64,000 nt of DNA from Microdochium bolleyi (Eukaryota; Ascomycota; Sordariomycetes; Xylariales; Microdochiaceae): positions 1,240,001 through 1,304,000 of the forward strand of contig KQ964246.1 in the NCBI GenBank assembly GCA_001566295.1. Reading direction: 5' to 3'. The translations under genes were made by a program, and so were the position numbers. Numbering within the stretch: position 1 is the stretch's first letter; every line of letters starts with the position of its first letter. Below the pieces are notes generated by a model. It was not told the DNA's origin, ran no database searches, and worked only from the letters and a program-made list of their open reading frames with translations. Positions 22,572-32,586 of the stretch are shown in pieces.

Positions 22572-23706
22572 ATGTCTGCCGCCAGCATGTCTCGCCAGGC
22601 CCTCCGCGCGGCTCTCCGCACCTCCACTCGCAGCGGTGTCTCGACTGCCTCCCGCCAGGCCTTCCGCCAGAACGGCCGCCGCTTCTACTCCTCTGAGGCT
22701 CCCAAGCAGGCCAGCTCGTCCGGCCTGCTCTGGGCTGCTGGCGCCGCCGCCGTTGGTGCCGGTGCCTACTTCTTCACCCAGGGTGGCCTTACTCCCAAGG
22801 TCCTCAACCCCACCAAGGAGGATTACCAGAAGGTCTACAACGTGATCGCCGCCCGCCTCGAGGAGAAGGAAGACTACGATGATGGCAGCTATGGCCCTGT
22901 CCTGGTTCGCCTCGCCTGGCACGCCAGCGGCACCTACGACAAGGAGACGGGCACTGGTGGCAGCAACGGCGCCACTATGCGTTTCGCTCCCGAGGGTGAC
23001 CACGGTGCCAACGCTGGTCTTAAGATTGCTCGTGACTTCCTCGAGCCTGTGAAGAGTGAGTGGAGGTTCCCGCCAGTGCAGCAAGCTTGAGACAAGACTG
23101 ACTTCGTACCCCTCGCCAACAGAGCAGTTCCCCTGGATCACCTACTCCGACCTGTGGATCCTCGCCGGTGTCGCTGCCATCCAGGAGATGCAGGGCCCCA
23201 TCATCCCGTACCGCCCGGGCCGCTCTGACCGCGACGCCGCCGCCTGCACTCCCGATGGCCGTCTTCCCGATGCTGCTCAGGGTTCCAAGCACCTCCGCGA
23301 CATCTTCTACCGCATGGGCTTCAACGATCAGGAGATTGTTGCTCTCTCCGGTGCCCACGCCCTCGGTCGCTGCCACACTGACCGCAGTGGCTTCGAGGGT
23401 CCCTGGACCTTCTCCCCCACCGTCATGACCAACGACTATTACACTCTTCTGCTCTCCGAGAAGTGGACTCCCCGCAAGTGGAACGGCCCTTACCAGCTCC
23501 AGGACAGCGGCAAGACGCTGATGATGCTGCCCGCCGATGTTGCCCTGATCCAGGACAAGGCCATGAAGCCGTGGGTCGAGAAGTACGCCAAGGACAACGA
23601 TCTGTTCTTCAAGGACTTCTCATCCGTCATCGTCAAGCTCTTCGAGCTCGGTGTCCCCTTCAAGGAGGGCACCGAGCCTTTCGTCCTCAAGCCCACCAAC
23701 GCTTAA
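22572..23706 (+). CDS. CCP1: Cytochrome c peroxidase, mitochondrial
   Basis: Haem peroxidase of the mitochondrial intermembrane space that reduces H2O2 with electrons from cytochrome c. Two exons, 22572-23055 and 23123-23706, encode 355 aa. The first about 45 residues are Arg/Ser/Ala-rich (start MSAASMSRQALRAALRTS), followed by a hydrophobic segment, LLWAAGAAAVGAGAYFF. This bipartite presequence is typical for the intermembrane space. The distal haem site is LVRLAWHASGTYD (Arg, Trp, His). The proximal site is ALSGAHALGRCH with the His ligand, followed by FEGPWTF, where the Trp equals the radical-forming Trp191 of yeast CCP. MMLPADVALIQD and FFKDFSSVIVKL close the domain. The 67-nt intron is canonical. 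A leader intron probably ends at the ATG. The gene lies upstream of another mitochondrial gene, ATP11. Confidence 0.97.
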
Positions 23707-24507
23707 TTTGTCTGATTGTGAGCGTTTCTGTTTATTCAAGAAGGTGGAAGAGTGTTTTATGATACCACGAGATTAGACCTTGAGCGGGATGGTCGCTTTC
23801 CTGCACCATTGCCGAGCATAGAAGCAAGAGAAGAACCAGACGCTGGCTGGCGCGCATTGTAGATCCAGCGGGATTCATATATAGAGGTGTAGATTCGCGT
23901 TAGAGTAGATGCCAAGCGTAGCCATAGGTTCCGGAAGCATAATTCACTGATCCTGGGCACCAATCATGGTTTCTGATGGGCCAATGTTACCAGAATTTCG
24001 TGATTGGCTCGCTGGGGTATTCTCCTGCCACTTGGAGTAAATTGATGCTTGCATTCTCTCCAACGGCAACCAGAACCTTGTCTGGCTGACTGACTGGACT
24101 GCTCGCTAACCTGATCAGTAAGAGTCTTTGACCAGCAGTATTTCTTTGGATTTGCTGGCCCAAAAAAGGCCGACTTCACTGGAGACGCTCTCTAAGTATT
24201 TTCAGACTAGGATATGAATTCATGAGCACACCCAAGGCCGCTTTGACACCAGTGTGCGCGATGCTTGAGGGGCTCGAGAGAGCTTCATTGGCAGATCTGA
24301 CCCCACTCTGGGTCTGCCCAAACTGCGACCTCGGCAGCTTTTCTTCAGGCTGGCCTGGGTGGGATTGGCACTCTCCAACTTACCAACAAAACACCGGCAG
24401 ACCGCCACCAGCCAAAGTCCACGATCGCACCGTGTGGCCAGACCACACCTTCGATTACTCCTCACATACGTACGACCTTCATACAAGCGACGACGACGGC
24501 TCCTCGC
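23707..24507. other. Intergenic: CCP1 3' flank, ATP11 promoter
   Basis: Eight hundred bases between two tandem genes. I see no additional gene, RNA or repeat. Confidence 0.45.
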
Positions 24508-25581
24508 ATGGCCACGGCCTCGCTCGCCACAATGCGCGCCGCAACAAACATGCTGTCCCTACGCAGCCTCGCCGGGGCACGGCACCAGCTGCTGGCCCGC
24601 CCCGCCCGGCAGCACTTTCTGCAGCGCCGCTGGGCCGCGGTCCACGACGTGCGGTTCCTGGCCACGACGCAGGCGCCCTCACGCAGCGTGACGGAGAAGT
24701 ACCGGGAGCAGCTCGAGCGGAAAGCCCGCGAGGAAGGGCTCGGCGGGGTGACGCAGCTCAAGGAGGCGTACAAGGACAAGATCCAGGACTTTCGGCGGAA
24801 AGACGGCGTCGAGTCGGTCCCGGGGCTGGACGCGCTGCTGCAGGACGCGGAGCCGCCCAGTGCCACACCCTCGTCTACAGCAACTGCATCATCATCACAG
24901 CAGCAGCAACAGCAACACACGACCTCCGACGGGTTATCACAGCCCCCGCCGCGACCACCAACACCCTCCCCGTCCGGTTCCGGCACCAAGAACGCCGCGA
25001 TCAAGCCGCTCTCCGAGATCCTCGACATCCCGAAAGCTCGGGCCCTGCCCGAGAAGGAGCTCACGGCGATCTGGCGCCTGCGCCACGCCCACGACGCCAA
25101 CAGCCTGTGCGCCGTGGTCCCCGCGGCGACGTACGCCTCCCTCGAGCGCACCGCCCGGCGGCACCCGATCTTTGTGCTCCCCGTGCCGCGCGGGGCCGAC
25201 GTCGGGGCCGAGATCCACTTCCTGCAGTGGGTGTTCGACGCCGAGAGCGCCACGGCCACAGTGCTCTTCACGCAGCTCGCCGAGTACAAGGCCCGCGGGG
25301 AGTGGGCGCAGCCGCACACGAGCGTCACGCACTACTTTGACCGTGGGTTCGCCGAGGAGCAGGGGATCGTGCTGATGGCCGGGTCCCTGGTCGAGGGCAG
25401 GGGCGCGAGCGTGGAGGACGCCAAGTGGCTGCTGATGCTGATGCAGCGATTCTACGGCGAGGAAGGCGCCGGCGGGAGCGGTGCGGACAAGGGCAAAAGG
25501 GAGCTGCTGGAGGCTTTTGGGAAGGGGGACAGTCGGTTCACGGTGGAGAGGCTGCTGGAGGAGAGTGAGCGGCTGGGTTGA
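24508..25581 (+). CDS. ATP11: Mitochondrial F1-ATPase assembly chaperone ATP11
   Basis: Matrix chaperone that holds the F1 beta subunit before alpha3-beta3 assembly. Single exon, 357 aa. The N-terminus is Arg-rich and amphipathic with almost no acids for 60 residues (LARPARQHFLQRRWAAVHDV), a matrix presequence. The ATP11 domain follows: SVTEKYREQLERKAREEGL, then KPLSEILDIPKARALP, IWRLRHAHDANSLCAVVP, PIFVLPVPRG and EIHFLQWVF, ending with GIVLMAGSLVE and RFTVERLLEE. Between the first conserved helix and the core (about 120-165) there is a low-complexity Ser/Gln/Pro insert, including a Gln run, likely a flexible linker. Base composition is very GC-rich, so overlapping frames are also long and should be ignored. 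Confidence 0.95.
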   Translation: MATASLATMRAATNMLSLRSLAGARHQLLARPARQHFLQRRWAAVHDVRFLATTQAPSRSVTEKYREQLERKAREEGLGGVTQLKEAYKDKIQDFRRKDGVESVPGLDALLQDAEPPSATPSSTATASSSQQQQQQHTTSDGLSQPPPRPPTPSPSGSGTKNAAIKPLSEILDIPKARALPEKELTAIWRLRHAHDANSLCAVVPAATYASLERTARRHPIFVLPVPRGADVGAEIHFLQWVFDAESATATVLFTQLAEYKARGEWAQPHTSVTHYFDRGFAEEQGIVLMAGSLVEGRGASVEDAKWLLMLMQRFYGEEGAGGSGADKGKRELLEAFGKGDSRFTVERLLEESERLG

Positions 25582-25922
25582 GGTGCGGCATGAGATATGT
25601 GTATAGTATAGAATTAGAGCTGGGAGGGGCCCAAGTTGTACACTAGACAGACACAGGTGGAAGTCGGGTCATCCGACAAGTGCGAGAGCCTATCCTTGTA
25701 ACATAGAATCAGAAGAGACTTCATGGCAATTATCTTCCCTTGGTGAGGGCATTGCCATATTTCGCTAGAACCAAGCGAATCCTCGAAGCAGGCCCGTCCG
25801 CTGTATAGTCACATGTCCCGCTCTATATCCAAAGTCATGTACCGATATTATTTCGAAAGTCCTCCGGGGGTATAACCACAAAGCCGCATCCTTTCATCCC
25901 TCTTCAAGGTTGTCCTTCCCCC
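25582..25922. other. Intergenic: convergent 3' flanks
   Basis: Short gap between the ATP11 stop (+) and the stop of the acyl-CoA ligase gene (-). It holds only the 3' untranslated regions. Confidence 0.5.
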
Positions 25923-27757
25923 TTACAGCTTCGCCCCCTCTGCAGCCCGGTCCTCCTTGCGCGCCTGCTCCTTGAGCACCCGGCGGAGGAGCTTCCCGCT
26001 CGCGTTCTTGGGCACCTCGTCGACGAACCGCACGCCGCCGCGCAGCTTCTTGTGCTCGGCGACCTTGCTGTCGAGCCACTTGACAATCTCGCCGGCCTTG
26101 CCGTCCGACTTGGCGATGCCCTTCTTCAGCACAATGTACGCGCGCGGCACCTCGGTCTCGCGCTCGCGGTCGTGCGCGGGGATCACGCACGCGTCGTCAA
26201 TCTCCGGGTGGCCGAGAAGCTTAGCCTCGAGCTCGGCGGGGGGCACCTGGAAGCCCTCTGTTTTTCGGGAGAAACGGTCAGTATTGATCGGACGGGGGTT
26301 AAGTCGCAGGGGAGTGGAACGTACTGTACTTGATGAGCTCCTTGAGCCGGTCGGTGATGAAGAAGTTGCCCTTTGAGTCGTAGTACCCGATGTCGCCCGT
26401 GCGGAAGTAGCCGTCCTCGCTGAAGGTGTCCGCCGTGAGCTCCGGCCTGTTGAGGTAGCCGGGGAAGATGTTGGGGCCCGACACCCAGAGCTCGCCCTCC
26501 TCGTTCTCGGGCAGCTCGTTGCCGTCCAGGTCGACAATCTTGGCGAGGATGTTGGGCAGCAGCTTGCCGCACGAGCCGTTGTACTTGGCCCAGTCGGCGA
26601 CCACGCCCTTTGTCAGCGTCGGGGAGGTCTCGGACAGGCCGTATCCTTGCATCACGGGGATCTTGAGCCGCTGCCAGACGATCTCCACGAGGTCCTTGCC
26701 GAGGGGCGCCGCGCCGGAGTTGAGCCACTTCACTGACGAGAGGTCGTACTTGTCGACGATGGGGTGCTTGGCGAGGCCCAGCACGATGGGCGGCGGGATG
26801 CAGATGTAGGTGATCTGGTGCTTCTGGATGATCTGGCAGGCGCGCTCGAGGTCGAACTTGGGCATGACGACGACCTGCAGGCCCATCTTGAGGCCCTGGA
26901 GGGCGATGCACGTGAGGCCGTAGATGTGGAAGAAGGGCAGGATCGCGAGCTGCTTGTCGCCCTTGCCGTCCGGCTCGCCCGTGTGGTGCAGGCCGTTGTA
27001 CTTGTAGTCCATGTCGAGCAGCTGCACGAGGTTGGCGACTATGTTTGTGTGCGTGAGCATGACGCCCTTGGGCAGGCCCGTCGTGCCGGAGCTGTACACG
27101 AGGAACGCGAGGTCCTTCTTTGGGTCGAGCCTGGCCCGCTGCGCAGGCGCGCCGGGCTGGCTCTTGGTGTCGCGGATGCTGGTGAAGTGCCGGAACCGCT
27201 CGTCGCGGCCGTCGCCCATGAGGATGATGCGGTCCTGCGGGATGCCGGCCTCTTTAGCGGCGGCCGTCGCGATGGGCAGGAAGGGGACCTGTGTGACAAT
27301 GCCCTTGGACCCGGAGTCCTTGAGCTGGAAGGCGAGCTCGGTGGCCGTGTACGCCGGGTTCGCGGTCATCGCGGCGCCGCCGCACCACAGGACGCCGAAG
27401 AAGGCCGGGGCAAAGTCGATGGTGTTGTTGGAGAAGAAGCCGAGCACGTCGCCCTTCTGGAAGCCCCATTGGGCCCGCAGGCCCTTGCCGAACTCGAGCG
27501 CCGTGGCCTTGGTCTGCGCCCATGTGTAGGAGCGGCCAGTGTCGGGGTCGATGTAGATTTCTGTTGGGTGCGGTGGGAGACAAGTCAGTCGTGTTCGGCT
27601 TCGGGGTGCTTTGATCTAGGTCATCAGTGACAACTGGTCACGATCTGCCAGACATACCTCTGTCCTCGGCAAAGGGCTTGGACTTTTGCTCAAACTGGTA
27701 TGTCCACAGATCCTCGTCTGGGATGACGACATCTGGGTAGATGGGCTTGACCGGCAT
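25923..27757 (-). CDS. 4-coumarate-CoA-ligase-like acyl-CoA synthetase, peroxisomal
   Basis: ANL-superfamily adenylating enzyme that activates a carboxylic acid to an acyl-CoA through an acyl-AMP. Three exons, 27757-27658, 27560-26325 and 26257-25923, give 556 aa, the usual 4CL length. It begins MPVKPIYPDVVIPDEDLWTY. Visible motifs are the AMP-binding loop YSSGTTGLPKGVMLTH, then MQGYGLSETSPT, YFRTGDIGYYDSKGNFFITD, RLKELIKYKGFQVPP and the catalytic-lysine region PKNASGKLLRR. The C-terminus GAKL ends in AKL, a functional variant of the PTS1 signal, so peroxisomal import is expected. The natural substrate (phenylpropanoid, medium-chain or jasmonate-precursor-like acid) cannot be read from the sequence. 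Introns are 97 and 67 nt. The neighbourhood also includes a lipase and PEX6. Confidence 0.93.
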
Positions 27758-28535
27758 GGTGGGCGACTCGTTGGCGGTGGCGGGTGTGAGGTTGTGAGAG
27801 GCGGAAGAAGGAGGTGAGGTGCAAGGTGAGCAGATCTATCGGAGTGGATGGAGGATTGGAGTAGGGTATGTATGTGCCTCGGAGTAGTCAGTGACTATGA
27901 GCAGGGGTGGAAAAGAAGAGATCAGAGAGCCGCGCCCGCGTGTGACCAAGGTGTGCGTGGTGCCGCCGTGTTACGTCCCGGACAGTGTCTCGCAGAAGCC
28001 GGGCGAGTCTCGTGGGACCGCGAAGGCCGATTGTATGCGGGGGTGTTCCGCTCCTTGGCGCATGGGGAGGAAGGTGGGGAATTCCCCGCACGGAGCTCAC
28101 GCCCGTTCGAGCCTAGCCACTCGGCGGTCTGCGCCGCCTGCTTCTCCGTACTCCGTGCTCTCTCCATGGCCGCGGTTCTCGGAGCAGCGAGGCTGCGGTA
28201 CTTTGTGTGCTAGTGGGCATTGAGCGGTCAAGGTGAACAAGGCCGGTCCGGACGACTCTGACCATCAGACGCTGGCTCTTTGTACATCTCGCTGCCAAAC
28301 TCAGACGGCTTGGCTGCTACAGCCCCAAATGCGCACACAGCATCCCAGTGTGATGACGTCTAGATCTTCGTGTCTATTCATACCCTAGCCAGCATTTTCT
28401 ATCTATCCGAGTGGCACCCTATTTTTACTCCATGCAGGGGTATCCAACTACATCTGTAAGACTGTAAAACACAAAACGCACAATGCTGAGTTCTTTCAGC
28501 CGCTTTTCAAAGGTGCTCCTCTCTACCGTGTGTTA
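27758..28535. other. Intergenic: ligase promoter and lipase 3' flank
   Basis: Holds the 5' flank of the acyl-CoA ligase gene (-) and the 3' flank of the lipase gene (-). The only notable site is CCTCGG at 27877-27882, listed separately. Confidence 0.45.
27877..27882 (+). promoter_or_regulatory. CCTCGG, fatty-acid response core, upstream of the ligase gene
   Basis: CCTCGG lies about 120 bp upstream of the ligase ATG. In Aspergillus and Fusarium this hexamer is the core bound by FarA/FarB/Ctf1-type regulators that induce peroxisomal and beta-oxidation genes. A hexamer can occur by chance, so this is only suggestive. Confidence 0.35.
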
Positions 28536-30777
28536 TCAAGAGCATGTATCACTGCTCTCCTGCTCCCCCTCAGTATGAGTCTGGTCCCTCGGGTTCACCC
28601 AGGCGGCCACCGTCTCGCACCCGGTAGGGACCCGACACTTGTCCCGAGCGTTGCACGTCTTCCACAGCACGTCGCGCACCTCGTCAAATACCTGCTCCCG
28701 CGCGTCCATGGCCCAGATGACGTCCAGGTGCTCATACTCGTTGATGACCTTGCTGTGCACCACCTTGACGTGCGGCTCGCGGCCGTTCTCGAAGCGCCGC
28801 AGAAGCCGCCGCCCGTCGACCAGGTCGTCGTTGCCCGCGACCCAGAGCGCAAAGGGGCAGACCTGCTCGTCGTACCATGCCGTTGAGCCCTTTAATCTGC
28901 GCCGGCCGTGCTGTTTTCCTTTCGGCAATTCTTTCTCCGAAAGCGGGCTGCCGCTCTCTTGGTTAGTCAACGCGGAGTCTGGCGACGCCAGAGCCTCGTC
29001 CTCTTTCTCTTCGGCCCGCCACTGTTCCTTGGTCGACAGGATGCACTTGTGCTTGGCGAAACACTCCCGGCCGAGCCACCACCTCATCGACTCGGCACTG
29101 ACGTAGACGGGCGCGAACTGGAACATGCGGTCCTTCAGCTCCCTGTCCCATCTTGTGTCGGTCCAGTCGAAGAGGAACGAAAAGACTTTGTACCCGAGCC
29201 AGCCGTAGATCTTGGGATGCAGTATCCTATGCATGTCCATCATAAGCGGGATGAATGAGTGGATACCGAACATGATGCGGAAGGCCGCTGGGGAGATGAT
29301 CCGCACTGGAAGGATAGTGTTAGTATCAGACAACTATCAGAGAAAGAATGAGGGTCCAGCACTTACTGAACTTGAAGTACATCTTGCCGATGAGCGGACC
29401 AGCATATGCAGCTGGCGCAAGAGCGCAGAAAACGGTTAGCTTCTCCCCTAGCTCCGGCCTCTGCTCTTTAGCAAGGGCAACAAATGTTTGTGTTGTGCCC
29501 TGGGAGTGGCAAATCAAGCCGATCTTGTCGAACCCCGTCTCGAAAAGCACTCGCGACGTCAGTGCTGCCAGGTCGTAGACGCCCATCTGGCGAATGTTCC
29601 ACGCCCACATTCGCGGATCCGAGTACCCCAGCAGAACGTGCCTGGGCTTGAAGCCGCAGCGGTTGTTACCGAGGAAGACATCGTAGCCAGCTTTGCACAG
29701 GTAGAACGCCAACGAATCATCGTCGTTGACGCAGTAAGCGCCGGAGCTTTGCAAGAGCCCATGCATCAGCAGCACAGGGAATTTGGGCTTCTGATTCGGG
29801 TCCTTGAGCCGCTTTCTTCTGGATCCCGTGAAGGGATCGGGAGTGCGGTAGCCCCGCTCGTCTTCGTCGAGTCTCGTGTACTCACGTGGATCGTACACGT
29901 GCCACAGGTCGATGATGAAGCCATCTTCTGTCTGCACCTGGATCTCCTCGATGTCAAGACCCACCCGGCGAGCATAGTAGGCTGGGTCGCAGATGACGGG
30001 ATCTGGCCCGCCCTCTGTTGGTATGAATTCGCTGTCCGTCCGGGGATCTTTGCCATCGAGAGGTTTGATGTTCGTGCGCGGCCCTGAACCCTGCCTCTTC
30101 CAGGTTTTGTTCTCCTCCGCACGCGCCTTGCTGCGCTGCATCTCCTTCTCATAGAATGGCCGCCGCTTGTCAGGATTCTGCAATCTTATGCGTGTCCATA
30201 TCCTCGAGCACAGAGGAGGTATGCTTGTGAACAGTGCGCCCAGCACGATGACTGCTAGGAACGCTGCGCTCAGAAAGAATGCCGAAATTCTGAAAGTCAT
30301 GCACTGGATGTTTCTGAGCAGAGACGGTGGCCCGTATAGTGGCAGTGGCGGAAACAAGGGGTTTGTGTGCGATGGCGGCGCAGATGCGCCCAGCGCGGCA
30401 TCAGTCGGGCCCCGACTATTCTTGCCTGTGAGCTTCTGGCTTGCGGCTTCTTTGGCCTTGGCCAGGCGCCCACCGGACTCGGTTCTCGGAGACTGCCTTG
30501 GTTGTTCGCCTTCCAGAGCTGCCTTGAGCTCATTGAGCTTGTGCGCCTCGGGCAGTGGCACGCCTGGAAGGCGGTGGCCATCAGCTGTTACGATGACGGT
30601 ATCGCGTGGGGTGACGAAGCGTGCCTCGACGGCGATGGACTCTGGATGCTCGTTGTTGTTTGAAATCTGGTGAGAGAGCTTCTCCGAGTGGTGTGCGTAG
30701 TCGATGGCAGCAGTTGCCGTTTTGGTGCCAGAGGGCTGAGGCCCGGCCTGCTGCTTCATGGTCTCCGTGGCAGACAT
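28536..30777 (-). CDS. Membrane-anchored steryl-ester-hydrolase-like lipase
   Basis: Alpha/beta-hydrolase of the Tgl1/Yeh1/Yeh2 type, which cleaves steryl esters at lipid droplets or the plasma membrane. Two exons, 30777-29367 and 29305-28536, give 726 aa, longer than yeast Tgl1. About 150 disordered N-terminal residues precede one transmembrane segment (ISAFFLSAAFLAVIVLGALF, about 160-180). The AB-hydrolase lipase region follows: VGLDIEEIQVQTEDGFIIDL, FPVLLMHGLLQSSGAY and VFLGNNRCGFKPRH. The nucleophile motif is CHSQG with Ser at about 425. The charge-relay Asp is in LWVAGNDDLVD and the His in EYEHLDVIW. A low-complexity insert lies between them (about 560-610). The intron is 61 nt. The frame extends upstream to 30816 only with a GTG, so the first ATG (AAAATGTC context) at 30777 is used. 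Substrate is inferred. Confidence 0.92.
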
Positions 30778-32586
30778 TTTATCTTGGCAAGGTGTCAGAC
30801 CGTAGAGCCGTCGCACTTGGGCATCCGAGAGGAAAGAAAATCGAGCCGTGACTGCGCATGCAGACAGTCGCAGGCAGGCCCTACCGGCGAGTGAGAGCTC
30901 GTCAGGCAGAGCGAGATTTTATGACGCTTTGAGGATTTGGCTATCCCCACTTCCTTCCTGCAACAAGACGTAAAGCTGCAATATGAAGCAGGTTCTCCAA
31001 TCCGAAAGGCGGGTCGGCTATGTATCGCCAACTTGGAGGTCGTGGGTCACGACCAGGGTCGGAGGGTTCCAGCGCAATCAAGAGATGGACAGTGGAACGC
31101 CCAGATGTCACTGAAGTGCTTGGAGCGGATGGTCCTGGCTTGAGACGAGATGGCTGAGGGAGCAATATAAGGAGCTTGTCCCTCTACCGGATGGTATGAG
31201 GGAAAGCAAGAGGCGGCAGGAGAGATTGGCCCGGTGGAACGAACGCAATTCAGCCTCAGCCGCATCGAGGATGCTTGGCATGGATGCAACAATCGACAGT
31301 GGCTCGACTGGCATGTGAAGGCAAAGCACACCCGACACAACTCCTAATCACGGCGGTGCGACCTACGTCATGGAGATTGCGCAGGTGCCCAAGTGGCGCT
31401 AGGTCGAGTTGGACCAGACAAGTGGGCACTGCAATTGGTGTGCAGCGACTTCCAGGTTGTGCATTCTCCTGTCTCGAGTGGGAGGCGCCGATCACGGGCG
31501 CTTCGTGATCCATTGGACCTGTCAAGGACCTGTCAAGGACCAAATGATCCGGCGCCTCTGCACGACAGATGCAGCCATGTATTACCCGGGTGTAGTCGTC
31601 GCCATGCGCTTCTTGAGGAGGGCCTGGGCTGCCAAAGAGGCCGCAGACACACATCCATAGATGACGCACCAAACAATGACACCACTGAGATGACGACTTG
31701 CGATGTTTTGCGCGGCCCTCAAAGAGCACATGCAACAGAAGATTCTCCTTGTTATCCGTGCGGGGCGGCAGCCAACATTGCATTATTGCAGCTGGACTGC
31801 AGACGCTGTGATGCAGAGGTTTGCCGAACGACTTCTCCGACTTCTCCGACTTGTCACCGAAGGCATGTGCATGAACTAATGGGTGTGCAGGTTCACGGTC
31901 GTGTTTGCATCTCCAATCGGGCCACGGTGCTTTTCCCGTGGACTGTGAGGCCCTCACACAGTTCAAGGACCCAGGCATCGTCAAGGTCATCGCACCCGGA
32001 CACGTCCAGCATTGCCGGCTTCGGGCGGCCCAGAAATCCCCACGGGCAGGCTGGCAGCAACTGGACTGGAGGACCCCTGAATTCCCTGGGTTCCCCAACT
32101 GCTCTTTATTGGCACTGTCCACCACCGTCTCGGCTGTCAATGCCTCGGCGCACTGCTGGAGCCGGGGTCCGCCTCACCTGCGCGTGCCCGCTCCCGCCAG
32201 CTCTGCCGAGCCTGCAGCTGCCCGGGTGCTCGTTGCAGGTCCCCTCCACGAAGCAGCAACCCGTCCTCAGTCCTCCGGCACGTGTGGACGTCGACCAGAC
32301 TCCGAACCGCTGCTTCTACACTCGCGCCCTTCCACCCTCACCTCGCCTCACCTTGTGCTCTTTGGGCGTCTGCATTGCCCATTCTTTTCCCCCGCGGTCC
32401 AGCACATCGGCATCTGCAATACCCGGAAACCCGCTACAGTCGCGAATCGCCTCCGCCTCGAGCCAGGCACAGCATCGGACCGCAGTTGCGCGCCCGTTAC
32501 TTTCCAATCAGTTCATGACTCTCACGGCCAGAGACGAAAGCTGAAGGTCTACAGACCACGACAGAGTTGCCCCACTACCACACGCA
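30778..32586. other. Intergenic: divergent promoters of lipase and PEX6
   Basis: About 1.8 kb between two divergent genes. Long overlapping open frames run on both strands over 31.25-32.7 kb; they look like GC-rich noise with Pro/Ser/Arg-rich translations and no domain. CCTCGG occurs once at 32143-32148, about 440 bp upstream of PEX6. The PEX6-proximal 300 bp are C-rich. Confidence 0.45.

Noticed and set aside
24222..25340. 372-codon plus-strand frame overlapping ATP11
   Set aside because: It shares DNA with ATP11 in another frame and translates to Arg/Pro/Ala-rich noise caused by high GC.
26764..27630. 288-codon frame opposite the acyl-CoA ligase
   Set aside because: Antisense shadow of the ligase's conserved AMP-binding exon.
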